A stretch of 64,000 bases of DNA from Diadema setosum (GCA_033980235.1 CM067069.1:641501-705500), one strand, 5' to 3'. Positions 45,638-58,625 are shown, counted from the first letter of the stretch. Notes: generated from the letters alone by a model not told the origin. A program made the numbers and translations.

Positions 45638-45960
45638 AGGGACTGTACAGAACTGGTTGAGGTGAGGATTCAGCTTTGCAAGATATTTAGAAACCACTCT
45701 ACAAAATGTTAACAATTCTAAGGGAACTCAAAAGTTTATTTGATGAAAATCGCTTTTGAAATGACTGAGATATCAAAAAACAAGGTAATAACAAAGAGAT
45801 CCAAGTTGTGGCCTGTCACATTTTACTGGGATCACTTTTTTGGACATCTCAGTCATTCAAGACCAATTTTCATTTCAAATAAACGTTGAATTATTCTTGG
45901 AATTACATGCTCTTTTATATTTCATAAGAGGTTTCTCATTATCTCACCCAAAAAATGTTA
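45638..45960. mobile_element. TTAA MITE, copy with lost right end
   Basis: Starts after TTAA with AGGGACTGTACAGAACTGGT and shares its interior (tctcagtcatt; cataagaggtttctcattat) with the complete copy at 47705-48094. Similarity stops before the terminal repeat. Confidence 0.7.
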
Positions 45961-47704
45961 TAAACCTTATGTTCGATCTCAAACAAAACTATATGATCCC
46001 TATTAGACTGGGTACCAAATCAACCAGTATCTATTTCATGCCGCAGAATGGGCAAGTATTGTTGTCAATTATTTTCTTAATATACAACACCTTCATGTTT
46101 ATATTTTATGATAAAAAAGGCCAACTATATTGACATGGATAAGCACATACACACACTGACACTCAATATGACATTTGAGGGGGAAAGAAAATCCTTTACA
46201 GAATGCATGCTGGGGAATACCAAGTCCCAGCAGATTTGCTGTGCACTTCATACTTGCCACTTTAAAGGTGGTTAACTTCTTGATTCATCCTTAACCACAA
46301 TCATGACCAAGGCAGTTTTTATGAGTAGTTGGGTGGGGTGGTTAGACTACAAACTACATGTTGTGTGCCAGTATGCATGCTGCCTACAATCTACAATAAC
46401 TGTGAATCTTTCAGACAGATCTGAGTTTGATGCCCTATGTTACACTTTTACACAAACTGCAAACAGTTACAACTTTGCTACATAGTCAAAACTTCATTGT
46501 TGAGCACTCATGATTTTAAGTTTCAAGATAGTTAACTCTCTTCAAGGCTAAATTGCCACAGAGAAAGCATGCCATGGCATGGGATATATGCATGCCATGG
46601 GATATATATGATATGAAATACTAATTGTTTTTTACATGATAGTAAGCATGCCTTAAAAACTATGTTCATTATATTTCATTTGTATATGTTCGAATAAGTA
46701 TCTGCTATTAATATTTTGCATGCTATATTGTTCTTTTGTGTTACTGTTCAAAGTTCATTTTAATAATTATCACTAGATGTTAGTGTTGATTAACATTAGT
46801 ATTATTTTCTATGAAAATCAAAGGAATTATACCATTGACGCTTATAATATATTTCGAATGCTGATTGACTAATTGAATGATTTTTTACTGTAAGTTATTT
46901 GGCCTCTGTTTAACTTATCCAATCTGATATTTCACATCTTTTGAGTCAATGTACGTTTCAACCAACATTACTTTTTTGATGCCTCACTTACCCGATATCC
47001 ATTATTTTTTTTTTTGTATTTGTTGTCTTTGTGAATGTATTTTGTATGTATGTACGCATGTATGTTTTTTTTTTAGTCGCTTTTATGTTGTATATTATTT
47101 ATGTTTATTATACAGTTGCAATAGGGTGCACCTTACCCGACAAGCGTTTGCTTCTTATAGGTGTCACCCAAATGAATCCTTGTAATATTTTTTCTTTGTT
47201 TTTATATCCGAAATAAATGTGAATTGAATGGCCATTGCTTGAACTACACACAGAAATACATAATGAAACTGTTCACGGAAAATATGATAAACAAAGTCAG
47301 ATAGGATCAATGTAGAAAAGTATTAATTCCACAAGCGTTGGACATTCAACACTTCTTGTTCATGAATCAGAATACTCTATTGTCTGTAAAATGAGATGCA
47401 TTAAAATTTACAATAGCATAAAAATATATATTATTTTTTTTTCCGAATTGAATGAAAAACACAAGAACCAGGAATCCAAAGATTTTCTTCTTTTATGACA
47501 TTCAATAACCACAAAGAAATCTTACGGGCTTGAAAGTAGTGAAAGAGCTTTTGACTAAAAAATCACTTGGATTAACCAGACTCCTTGATATAAACTTTGA
47601 CAAAACTTTGCAGGGGGAAAAATTATAACTAAACACAGCCAAGGTCCTTACACAGCACACTGTGTAGTCGGGCTAAGTACAGGATGAGAGAAACTACCAT
47701 TTAA

Positions 47705-48094
47705 AGGGTGTGTACAGTTCTGGTCGAGGTGAAGATTTAGCTTTTAACATTTTGTGAGATATTCAGACACCATTCTATGAGATTCAAAGAGCATGCAATG
47801 CTAAGGGGTATCAAAAATTTATTTGATGAAAATCTGTTTTGAAATGGCTGAGATATCCAAAAACAAGGTGAAACAAAGAGATCCTAATAAAAGGAATGGC
47901 CTGTCGCCTTTTATCATTATCACTTTTTTGGATATCTCAGCCATTTGAAAACCAATTTTCATCAAATAAATGTTGAATCCTTCTTAAAATTACATGCTCT
48001 TTCATATTTCATAAGAGGTTTCTCATTATCTCACTTAGGAATATTCAAAACATGAATCCCCACCTCAACCAGTAGGCCCTACTGTACAGTCCCT
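47705..48094. mobile_element. TTAA MITE, complete copy
   Basis: Ends AGGGTGTGTACAGT and inverted ACTGTACAGTCCCT, each bordered by TTAA (47701-47704; 48095-48098). Internal arms pair (gagatatccaaaaa / ttttttggatatctc). Confidence 0.85.
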
Positions 48095-48899
48095 TTAATA
48101 GATTACATCCTCACAAATCATGTGTTACTGTTAGTTCATTTCAATGATTTCATCAGTTACCATACACATTTAAACTTATTTCTCATTTCTTGTCTCAAGC
48201 AAGGTGTATTAGTAGTAAACATGTAGCATGACTAGATTCTATTTACTTTTGAATAGCATGACTCTAACACCAACACAACAGTAGTCGAAAGCTAGCCTAT
48301 ACTTTGACCATGGAGCTAGCTCCATGCTTTGACTTGACTTTGTCTAACCATGGAGCTACTAACAGAGACTATAGCTCCATGGTCTAACCAGGGAGGTGGG
48401 GATTTTCATCTCCCCAGTCTAACCTCAACCGTAACCAAGAACTACTGGATTTTAGGCCTAGCTAAACTCCTCTCTTATCTGATAAAAAATAAAACATACG
48501 AAACTATAACATGTTCACTTTACGTGTTAATACATTTCCATGATAAACTAACACAAGATAAGTACGAAGGAACCTCACTCGAGCTGACCACGAGCATTCT
48601 AAGCAGTTCGTCACTGGTTCGTCGTGGGCAAATCTGCTACCAGTATCGCAACTTCCCCTTTTCAGAATTCCCTCCCGGATCCTTCTCGCTCACCAGCATA
48701 ACAAGGCACGGTGGTATAGAATATAGGCCTGCTATTTCGTTTTCCAGCGGTTGGATACAACGTTGGCTGAGCCACTGCGTGCACACGTTGGACTTTCGCA
48801 TCATACACTAACTACAGTATACAGCCTACGGAACTGGGATCCTGAAAAAATCTCGATATTTGAGGAACGCAGAAACTAATTACCAAATGTAGTACTTAC

Positions 48900-48990
48900 A
48901 TTGCATCGCTTGCTGTCTGTACGTCTTTTCACACCTTCTCTGTCACAACCAAGAGGAGTACTTCAAGTTTACGTGCTGTAGCCGTTGTGG
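48900..48990 (-). other. CISD3: Probable 5' UTR exon of the CISD3-like gene
   Basis: On the minus strand a strong donor (GTAAGTAC) follows position 48900, and the first coding exon at 44.4 kb is preceded by a good acceptor (CTCTGTGTGACTCTGCAG) 23 bases before its ATG. Splicing these makes a short upstream frame, M-Q-S-E-L-P-H-A-stop, whose TAG abuts the main ATG. The outer (5') limit is approximate. The link is inferred from splice signals only. Confidence 0.4.
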
Positions 48991-49199
48991 CAGTCAGTAG
49001 ATAGCAAGAGTGATTCATGAACGAAGAACAATACAATGTAAGGTGGCCGACTGTATGAAGCACTTAAGCTACTGAAAAAATATACCCTCACGTAGTTGCG
49101 CGACCTGGTTTTGCGGTGACACGTACATTTGCTCCTGCGACATTATTGCCGGTCTTACTTTCTCCAAATACTTAGGGTTACGATTATGATAGGGCTTGA

Positions 49200-49232
49200 T
49201 GAGAGGATTAGGATTAGGGTTAGGGTTATGCT
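49200..49232 (+). repeat. Short interstitial telomere-like repeat
   Basis: gattaggattagggttaggg, i.e. four to five TTAGGG-like units, ~65 bp left of hAT family A copy 2. Confidence 0.75.
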
Positions 49233-49295
49233 TGAGTGTAGAATTATTTTATAGGGCCTATGTCTGGCTTGGGGTGAAGATATTTCATATGGGAG

Positions 49296-50903
49296 CAGTG
49301 GCGTATCTAGGGGGGGGGGGGGCAAGGGGGGCACGTGCCCCGGGCGCCACTCCTTGGGGGCGCAAAAAAAAACGAAAAAGAAAACGAAGAAGAAAAAAAA
49401 AAAAGAAACGAAGAAGAAGAAGAAAAAAAGAAAAGAAGAAGAAGGAAAAAAAAAAACTCTCCTTGAAGGGGGAGGGAGAATGGTGGGGGGGGGGGCAGAA
49501 AACCAAATCACACAAGATAAAAACAAAACATGATGATGACGCGGACAAAATGACAATAATGTTTATTGTGTTCACACAAAAATTCCATGTTCTATGAGCT
49601 GAAATACACAATTTTTCGGCTCGCTCGCTGCGCTCGCTCGCCAAAATTTATATAAAAAAGAAGGTAAGAACAAAACGTGATGATGACAAAATGACAGTGT
49701 CTATTGTGTTCACACATGTCATTTCATATTTAGCAGGCAAAATGTTTCACGGAGCAGCGGCTGCAATTTCTTTCGTTCTGAAGCGATCGCCAATTGGATC
49801 AAAAGAAGGCGCCAACGGGTTCGAACATACGGGGGGGGGGGTGCGCAAAAAATCCGAATCAAACAAGATAATAACAAAACGTAATGATGACGCGGAAATA
49901 TACAAATTTCGGCTCACTCGCTCGTACTAATTCAGAGTACTTTTTCAAGTCCTCAGTTTGTTGGTATAAATCGTTATCTATCATAACAGGCCGTCACTAT
50001 ACCTTGATTAGAATTGTAAGATTTAATAAGCAAAAAATAACAAGAGTTTCATGATTTGTATTAAAGCTGAAATACAAAAATTTTCGGCTCGCTCGCTGCG
50101 CTCGCTCGCCAAAATTTGTATAAAAAAGATAAGAAAAATACGTGAAGATGACGAGGACATATACAAATTTCAGCTCACTCGCGCGCACTAATTCAGAGTA
50201 TGTTTTAAAGTCCTCAGTTTTTTGGTATAAATCGTTATCTATAAGGCCGTCACTATATATCTTGATTAGAATTGTAAGATTTGGTAAGCAAAAAATGACA
50301 TGAATTCCATGTTTTGTAAGCTGAACAATACAAACATTTTCGGCTCGCTCGCTGCGCTCGCTCGCCAAAATCTATCAAAATTCATTACATTTAAATCACC
50401 CTCAAAAGATCCCTAAAAGTGCTTGAAAAAGCATCATGTGGACTTTGTTTAAAGGGGAAGGCTAGTAACTGATCAGTGGGAATCAGTGGAGATGATTGTT
50501 CCAATCCTTATGGGATTCATTCAAGAGTTCATTGTATATCTATTGTTGTGTTAAAATGATTTGCTTCAGAACGGTCTCATATTCAAGTAATGTGCAGATT
50601 AATGCTCCGTCACTGACCAGGGACGCTAACCTGGAAGCATTAAACTGCACATTACTTGAATATGAGACCATTCTGAAGCAAATCATTTTCACACAACAAT
50701 AGATATACAATGAACTCTTCAATGAATCCCATAAGGATTGGGACAATCATCTCTCAGCATTTCCACTGATTCCCACTGATCAGTTACTAGCCTTCCCCTT
50801 TAAAGTCCCTACCGGGATGGGGTTGGGGTTGAACATTTTTCAGAAATTAGGGGCGCAATTTTCGTGCTTGCCCCGGGCGCCGTTTTCCCTAGATACGCCA
50901 CTG
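49296..50903 (+). mobile_element. hAT-like nonautonomous element, family A copy 2
   Basis: Perfect inverted ends CAGTGGCGTATCTAGGG and an exact 8-bp duplication TATGGGAG (49288-49295; 50904-50911). The interior is collinear with copy 1 (gcgatcgccaattggatcaa, ggctcgctcgctgcgctcgc). It contains the TTAA MITE at 50453-50800. Confidence 0.9.
50453..50800. mobile_element. TTAA palindromic MITE nested in hAT copy 2
   Basis: AGGGGAAGGCTAGTAACTGA at the left and its inverted match at the right, flanked by TTAA (50449-50452; 50801-50804). Almost the whole element is one inverted repeat around ~50601-50640. Family A copies 1 and 3 keep the uninserted TTTAAA site. Confidence 0.92.
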
Positions 50904-50911
50904 TATGGGAG

Positions 50912-52680
50912 CAACCAGGGAGGTTCTCTTCCCCACCTCCCTGGAGCAACTGTCTTTATAAGTTGGTATGGAACTGGATTAACATAAATACCCTCCCCTC
51001 CGCATTCTATATGTATTTACTATATCTTATTCTACTTTTATTATCCTACTACTCTTTTTTTTCAATCTGTCTTTATATTCTTGCAGAGTTGTATTAATTT
51101 TCTACTAAGGTATTTATGTTTATAACCTGTGGTTTTTACAGATCACCTCGTTTTCCGCATATTCAATGTACTCTAAAACTTCCTGCTATTTCACTAATTT
51201 AAATCATTGCTTTCACTCTTGCCATGGATATATTAACATGGAACTACTGTAGCTGCTATAAACTACATTGTACAGTTCAAAAATACAAATTTTTAGACCT
51301 ATTGGCCTGCTATTGTACTTTAAGCAATAAATCAATGATAATCACGATGACATTTGCGATAGCAGCAACTAAAATAGTGGTAACAATAATGTCTTTGCTA
51401 TAAATGCTGTAATATTCACGCATTTAAACATTCTTTGAGAGGTACAGTGTGTCCAGTAACTTTGTTTGGTTTAGTTACAGGAGGTTTGCAGTATGTCAGG
51501 AGATAAACATCGCTTTGGAGTACATGGAATTTCATTATCATAATTTTAATGGTGATACTGAAGTCTAAAGAAAATGCATCGCCATACCTTTGAGGAGCAC
51601 TCAATAATGACGAAATTTCCAGTCTAGGCCCTGCGAATTCCATACATACAAGCACGTACAATTACTTCATTCTTTACATTACTGTTAGCTTAATTACCAT
51701 GAATCAATCGATAATTCATCGTAAAAAAGATTTAGCAAAAGTATATTCATGATTAAATATGACTGAATCACGCCTAAGTCTTAATCACCTTGTCTTTCTT
51801 TCTGTTTTCTGGGACACTGCTTCGCGCACGAGTATATCGTACACTTTATTAGTTACTTAGGCGTCTAATTTCAAACCTGTCTCGCAGCAGAGATAACGTG
51901 CTGTTACCCTCACACCACAGACGTGGCCTTCCACCTACCTGCTCACACGTCGTGGCGACGTTGGTGAGTAAACCGCAGAAAATCAACGTCACATGCACGT
52001 GAATGTGCTGGTACAATTACCAGGTTTCTATCACAATGGTACGGAACGTAGCTGTTCTAAGAACTCAAAGGAATGACACCACCTTGTATGTCACCTGACA
52101 CGAGCTTTTATGCTAACCTCAACAACAATCGTTTTTAATGAAAATTGCATTTCTAGTTCATACAGTACATAATATAATTATGTTATTCTTTTTTTCATAC
52201 GTTCCAAATATAAAGTTAGTCTGAGAAGAAAGGGTAAAATATTACGAGTTCAACGGTATAAATATGATCGAAATCGGAAGAAAAATAAGGACGTTACGGC
52301 ATTTTGAAATTGTGCTTTTTTTTGGGGGGGGGGGGATAGTTCTTGAACAGTCAATATGAATATGCAAATTGCAAAGTGAGCATGTCATTCCCTCACAACT
52401 TCCCATATAGTTTGTACATAAAATTTTGAAATTTCCAGTTTTTCATTCAAACGCAATTAGGGCCTATGCCCAAGGCTCAAATCCTCATAGGTCTAACCGA
52501 TCACAATTCTGAAGTTATTCAACCAGGAATAACATGTTTCAGACTTCATCGACGAAAGAAACATTGAATTTTTGTCATGTTTTGTACACGATCAATGGAA
52601 AATTGTGAGGGTATGACATGGTTAGCTCACTCATTTGCTTATTCATACCCACTGTACAAGAACTGTTTTGGAGAAATTAT
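50912..52680. other. Intergenic, nothing recognised
   Basis: AT-rich DNA; no coding pattern or full repeat recognised. Poly-T/poly-G tract at 52317-52334. Confidence 0.4.
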
Positions 52681-52801
52681 CAAAACTTCAAAGTTTCATA
52701 ACTTCCTTATTTTTTTATCCGATTTCACTCACATACCGTTACACTTGTAGAATTTTATTCTTTTCTATCAGACTAAATTATATTTGGACTGGATTTCCTC
52801 T
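52681..52801. mobile_element. TTAA-element right end (same family as 31350-31912)
   Basis: caaaacttcaaagtttcata and the end GGACTGGATTTCCTCT before TTAA match the family in SURF2 intron 5. The left end is not identified. Confidence 0.5.
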
Positions 52802-52869
52802 TTAAGGGCAAAATGCGCGGTATAGTCTGATAATAAACCCCACTCAAATGTCCTCTGATCAACATTCGG

Positions 52870-53215
52870 GCGGTGAGTTGGCTCAGTCGGTAGCGCATCT
52901 GCCTCACGATCACGCGGCCCGGGTTCGAACCCGAGTCTGGACTGAGCAATGTTGTGTGTAAACATACCGTCCCCTCTAGCAAGAGGCAAAACACTCTGTC
53001 CCTCGGATAGGACATAAAATGGAGGTCCCGTGTATGAGAGAGTCACAGCTCATGCACGTAAAAGATCCCGCTTCATTCATTCATCGCAAAGAGCAGGGTG
53101 TCTAACCCGGTGAAGTGGTCCCACCCCACATCCAACTGGACCCCATGGAAGACCAGCTTAGTGTAGCTGAATATGGGCTATCCAGCCATCTTCACAGATG
53201 GAAAATGAACAACAA
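52870..53215 (+). mobile_element. tRNA-derived SINE, intact copy
   Basis: The head resembles a tRNA with pol III A box (tggctcagtcggtagcg) and B box (gggttcgaacccgagtc). A ~250-bp body follows, then an (aac)n tail. The 10-bp duplication CAACATTCGG is at 52860-52869 and 53216-53225. Not a functional tRNA gene. Confidence 0.9.
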
Positions 53216-53225
53216 CAACATTCGG

Positions 53226-54258
53226 CCATCCTCCCAAACAATAACAACCTGCTGATTCCAATCAAACCTTCTATAAAAGCGACATCTGCACGCCTATATG
53301 CGCTTATTCCGTTGTGATTTCATGGTCCTGAACATTTTGGGATTGGAATGAATGCAAAGACACTAACTAGGGGCCACTCGGTAATACTTTGAGGGAAATC
53401 GAAGAACAGTGAGAAGAGTTATGGATTTTTTTTTTTTTTTACTCGAGGTTATGCGAATACTTTGTCAACGGAGGATAGAACTGAAAGGCTTGAAACATTC
53501 ACCTTTCACTCATTTTACACAACTAATGATTATGTTGCTCTCTGCTGGTAAACAATGACATGTAGACCTACAACCTGAAGTTTTCGTCCTTCGCATTTAC
53601 CTGTCCTCCTCCTCTAATTATTTTTTTTTTTCTTCTGACGAACTGAGATACTGAGAGGGAAAATTTCACTTTAATCCTTGAACATATTATTATCAAGATC
53701 CGTGATATATGGTAAGCAGATATTGTTCAATATTTTTGTGAAATAAGAGAATTTGTCAAATTTAATCGATTTGCATCAAATTGAATAGATGCAAAAGGCG
53801 GGAAAAGTGGTAGGGTGAAAATCGAATATGTTAACCTAAAAATGAGTGTTATCTCTCCTGTATTGTCATGTGGTATCTGAAAATTCTTTCATAACATTAC
53901 CGATAAAATCATTTTTTTATTTCCTTGAATTGATCAAGTTTTTTGGCACCGACAATAATTTGGCATGTATCAGCTGCACTGAAAAAAAGGTGTCAGTTAA
54001 AAAAAAAAAGAGAGAAGTGAAATACTTCTAATCACTATGGTTTCTTACAATTATGTAAACAATGACTAAAGATGATCTTTTTCTTGTAACAAAAGTTCAT
54101 GTTTTGTACATTTTCGTATGCACGTATATGCTTTGATATACAGTATGTATGCTATATCTTTAATCAGATTTGTGGAAACAAAATTGAGCTGAACTGACCT
54201 GAACTTTGAATTTAAGGCGTCATTGTCGCAGGAGGGGCATTTGACAATACATCATCGA
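53226..54258. other. Intergenic, nothing recognised
   Basis: AT-rich sequence with short T and A runs; no gene or repeat family recognised. Confidence 0.4.
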
Positions 54259-56087
54259 CAGTGGCGTATCTAGGGAAAACGGCGCCCCTAATTTCTGAAA
54301 AAGTGTTCAACCCCAACCCCATCCCGGTAGCGTGTTTTTTTTAGACGGCACAGATTGGGGAAACTAAAAATCTATCGGGGACCCTATCCCTAAACCTAAC
54401 CCTAATCCTAATCCTAACCCTAACCATCAAACCCTAACCCTAACCCTAACCCTAACCCCTATCCTAACCCTAACCCTAACCATAACCATAACCAAAAACC
54501 CTAACCCAAGGTTTTTCCCATAGGTTTAACACGCGCCATGCCCCAATCTGTGCCGTCTTAAAAAAAAACGCATCCCGGTAGGGACTTTAAACCAAGTCCA
54601 CATGATATGCTTTTTCAAGCACTTTAAAGGGGTCTTTTGAGGGTGATTTAAATGTAATGAATTTTGATAAATTTTGGCGAGCGAGCGCATCGAGCGAGCC
54701 GAAAATTTTGGTATTTCAGCTTACAAAACATGGAATTTTTGTCATTTTTTGCTAATCAAATCTTACAATTCCAATCAAGATATAGTGACGGCCTTATAGA
54801 TAACGATTTATACCAACAAACTGCATTAGGAATTTCAAAAGTATTCTAAATTAGTACGCGCGAGTTAGCCGAAATTTGTATATTTCCACGTCATCATCAC
54901 GTTTTGTTCTTATCTCTTTTTTCTTTTTGTTTTTTTTTTTTTGAGAAATTTTGGCGAGCGAGCGCAGCGAGCGAGCCGAAAATTTTTGTATTTCAGCTTA
55001 CAAAACATGGAATTCTTGTCTTTTTTTCTTATTAAATCTTACAATTCTAATCAAGATGTAGTGACGACCTTATAGATAACGATTTATACCAGCAAACTGA
55101 GGACTTATAATACTAGTACTCTAAATTAGTACGAGCGAGTGAGCCGAAATTTGCATATTTCCGCGTGATCATTACGTTTTGTTCTTATCTTTTTTGATTT
55201 GTTTTTTTTTTGCGCCCCCCCCCCCCCCCATATGTTCGAAACCGTTGGCGTCCTCTCTTGATCCAATCGGCGATCGCTTCAGAACGAATGAAATTGCAGC
55301 CGCTGCTCCATGTAACATTTTTCCTGCTTAATATAAAATGACATGTGTGAACACAATAGACATTGTCATTTTGTGCGCGTCATCGTCACGTTTTGTTCTA
55401 TTCTTCTTCTTTTCTTTTCTTTTTTTGATAAATTTTGGCGAGCGAGCGCAGCGAGCGAGCCGAAAAAAATTGTATTTCAGCTTACAAAACATTGAATTCT
55501 TGTCATTTTTTGCTTATTTAATCTTACAATCCTAATCAAGATAATAGTGACGGCCTTATAGATAACAATTTATACCAACAAACTGTGGACTTGAAAAAAA
55601 AACTCTAAATTGTACGAGCGAGTGAGCCGAAATTTGCATATTTCCTCGTCATCATTACGTTTTGTTCTTATCTTGCTTGATTTTTTTGCGCTCCCTCCCC
55701 CCCCCCCCCCCCCCCGTATGTTCAAAACCGTTGGCGCATTCTTTTGATGATCCAATTGGCGATCGCTTCAGAACGAAAGAAATTGCAGCCGCTGCTCCGT
55801 GAAACATTTTGCTTGCTAAATATAAAATGACATGTGTGAACCCAAAAGACATTGTCATTTTGTCCGCATCATCATTACGTTTTGTTCTTACCTTCTTTAT
55901 TTATATAAATATTGGCGAGCGAACGCAGGGAGCGAGCCGAAAATTTTTTGTATTTAATTTTGTCTGCGTCATCATCATGTTTTGTTTTTATCTTGTTTGA
56001 TTTGGTTTTCTACCCCCCCCCCAACTACATTCTCCCTCCCCCCCCCCCCTTTCCAGGCGAGTTTCTTCTTCTTCTTCTTCTTCTTCT

Positions 56088-56118
<31 letters not shown>

Positions 56119-56267
56119 TTCTTTTTTCTTTTTTTCTTCTTCTTCGTTTTTTTTTCTTTTTCTTCTTCTTTTTTTTTTGTTTTTTTTTTGTTTTTTTGCG
56201 CCCCCAAGGAGTGGCGCCCGGGGCACGTGCCCCCTTGCCCCCCCCCCCCCTATATATACGTCGATGA
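54259..56267 (-). mobile_element. hAT-like nonautonomous element, family A copy 3 (inverted)
   Basis: Begins CAGTGGCGTATCTAGGG. The opposite end is degraded (ctatatatacgtcgatga). The 8-bp duplication has one mismatch (ATCATCGA 54251-54258; TTCATCGA 56268-56275). The interior is collinear with copies 1 and 2 in reverse, ending in a long T/TTC-rich tract and C runs. It contains the telomere-repeat element at 54331-54570. Confidence 0.85.
54331..54570. mobile_element. Small TIR element carrying telomere-like repeats
   Basis: Inverted ends (left tagacggcacagattgggg; right ccccaatctgtgccgtct), T-rich outermost, flanked by an 11-bp duplication CATCCCGGTAG (54320-54330; 54571-54581). The middle (54384-54510) is a degenerate (CCCTAA)n array. 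hAT copy 2 shows the uninserted target, catcccggtaggga, in complement. Confidence 0.85.
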
Positions 56268-56404
56268 TTCATCGACTCAAGGCCTCCATACTACCTAATA
56301 ATGAACAGCAACACATCTACAGTGCCGTTGTCATCAGTAGGTTCCTACTTGGGATAGCCTGGGTGTCGAAGTCAGATTTTGGGCTTGCTTCTTCTCGATG
56401 TTTT

Positions 56405-56895
56405 TGATAGTTTTACCCTATATTTCTAGGGTACTGAATTTGAATCTGGGTAATGCAACTCTTTCATCCTTGAGGGTTTTAAGACATTCGAGATAGCCGC
56501 CAAATTCTGAAATTCTTTGGTATTTCCTTATGCAGTTATAAATGGTGTAAAAAAAAGAAAAAAAAAAGTAAATGACGGTTTTGGGTTACAATATTTCGAG
56601 AGTGACGAATCTGAATCTAGAAGATGCATCGTTTGCACCCTTAAAGGTTTTGAGATATTCAAAATGGCTGAAAAATCTGAAATCCTACATGTGTGTATTT
56701 CTTTATATAAATGATGAAAAACCAAAACCAAAACAACAGGAAAAAAAAAATAGATGGTTTTACTCTACTTCCAGGGTGCTACATCTGAATCTGGATGAAT
56801 TCTTGCATCCTCAAGGATTTTGAGATCTTCAAGATGAACACGGCTGCTAAAGTCTGGAATTGCCTATTCATTTTCTATAAAGTGGTGAAAAATTA
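56405..56895 (+). repeat. Three diverged ~165-bp tandem units
   Basis: Each unit has '.ggt.ctgaatctgaatct', a 'gcatc' patch, 'ttttgagatattcaaaatgg' and 'ctgaaatt.' followed by an A-rich tail. Starts near 56405, 56575 and 56755. Confidence 0.7.
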
Positions 56896-56899
56896 TGCT

Positions 56900-58200
56900 C
56901 TAAAATGATTCGGGAGATTGAACCAAAGATGAAAAGCAAAAATTTGTATTTTTATTTACATTTCAGTTGGGAAAATTTGTCAAATCAGCGAAAATGGTAT
57001 CCAAAATGGCCGCCATCAAATGGTAATCCGTACCTTAGTATCTCAATCACGTCAATAATGTATGTCTCATATAGAGGATGTTTTTACGCGTATTGAAAAA
57101 GTTGATATTAATATCCTCCCTTATGGATAGAAGACACGAAAATCTGACACTTACGAACACAAAGATAATGTATGACTGCAATGCACAAAAAAAGAAGACC
57201 ACAGCAGCAAACGATGGCTTTTAACATGGCCACCAATACGTAAAACCCTCGTCACTCAATCCTTCACGCCGGCGTTCCATAATAATCTCCATACTACTTC
57301 TACTCAATACACTATACCTATCACTATCACGACCACTACCTCTATTAGCCTATCATACAAAGCCACAGGTGGACAACGAAAGATGTAACCTGTGTTCATA
57401 TCACTATTTTTGTCTAGCTCTGCAGAGAAAAATTTGAGCAGAACATAAATAAGAGTCACAAAGCAGTCTGCTTTGTGTTCACCTGGAGTCCATTCTGCAG
57501 AGCCAAAATGTGGTGAAACACTAAGTATGCCTACCTATCACTACCGCCTTCACTACCTATTCAACAAAACAAATGCGGGCCGACAACAAAATATGTTCAT
57601 AATATATGTTCCTGTTCATGATGTTCAGATCACTACACATTATCATTCAACTGTGAAGGTAAAACATGCCTTCTGTAAACGCCATAACCACTTAAAAAAA
57701 AAAAAAAAACCTAAAAAAGAAATTATAATGACTGTACTGGTATGAACATGGGCATTTTCGTAGCTTACATAGTGATAAAAATGCTTGAATAAATGAAAAT
57801 AAAATTACATTCTACTAACTGTCTGTATTCCTTTATTCGTAATGTGATTTTTAGCGAAAATGATGAGCCAGAGAGTTCATGGAAGAATGACTAGTGTTAG
57901 GAAAAGGAAAATATGCCTTAAACAAAGCGGATATTCAGGCATGAACAGCAGTATAATTCTAACGATCGAATATGAGCTCATCTTGTTCATATTTTTTTTT
58001 AGGTGTGCATTAGATCCCAAACTTCAAGTACATAAACAATGTAAGAGAGGAGCAATTTGAGGATTGTTATGTATATTTTTAGTTTATGGATGGGGCGTGA
58101 CATTAGTGTTCTTAAACATTTTGCTACGTCTGCCCTGACTAAATGCGGGGCGAATAAATACGGGCAGAAAACCTGAACACTAAACCGTGGTATTTACGTA
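56900..58200. other. Intergenic, nothing recognised
   Basis: No coding pattern or repeat family recognised apart from an A run at 57693-57709. Confidence 0.4.
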
Positions 58201-58204
58201 ATCC

Positions 58205-58625
58205 GTATAAAACCCCGGATAATCCATTGTCCACTTCAGTCTTTTGAACTTCAATCCTCGGCCATTATACTGGGAGAATTTGGTGCCAAAGTTTCTTTTC
58301 AGCGACGGGTAATGTCTACCGACAGCTACACAATATTTACAACCTGTTAATCACTGAAACTCTGAGATTGTGATTTCGAAGGGGTTATTTCTTTGTTTTG
58401 TGGTATTACGCAATCCGCATTGAAAAATTGGCTTGTATCATCCATGATTGTCCACAGTCTTTTGAGCTTCAATCCTGGAAGAATATGAATTGGTGTCAAA
58501 GTTCCTTTTCAGCGACGGGTAAGCTCTACCAACAGGTGTATTGAAACTGCCATTACTATTCACAACCTGTTGTATTAAGAATCACTGGACCTCTGTGACT
58601 GTGGTTTCGAGGGGGTTAATTCCTT
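58205..58625. repeat. Diverged ~200-bp direct duplication
   Basis: cagtcttttgaacttcaatc, ttttcagcgacgggtaa and acaacctgtt occur in the same order in both halves (58237-58350 and 58448-58575), with matching gattgtg/gactgtg and ggggtta tails. Confidence 0.75.

Noticed and set aside
49200..49232. Chromosome-end telomere
   Set aside because: Only a few TTAGGG-like units surrounded by ordinary DNA on both sides; interstitial.
52868..52945. tRNA gene
   Set aside because: A and B boxes are present, but the sequence is the head of a SINE with body, tail and target duplication, and the cloverleaf is not complete.
55912..56407. Phe/Leu-rich and Lys/Glu-rich long frames
   Set aside because: Translations of the TTC/T-rich tract of inverted hAT copy 3.
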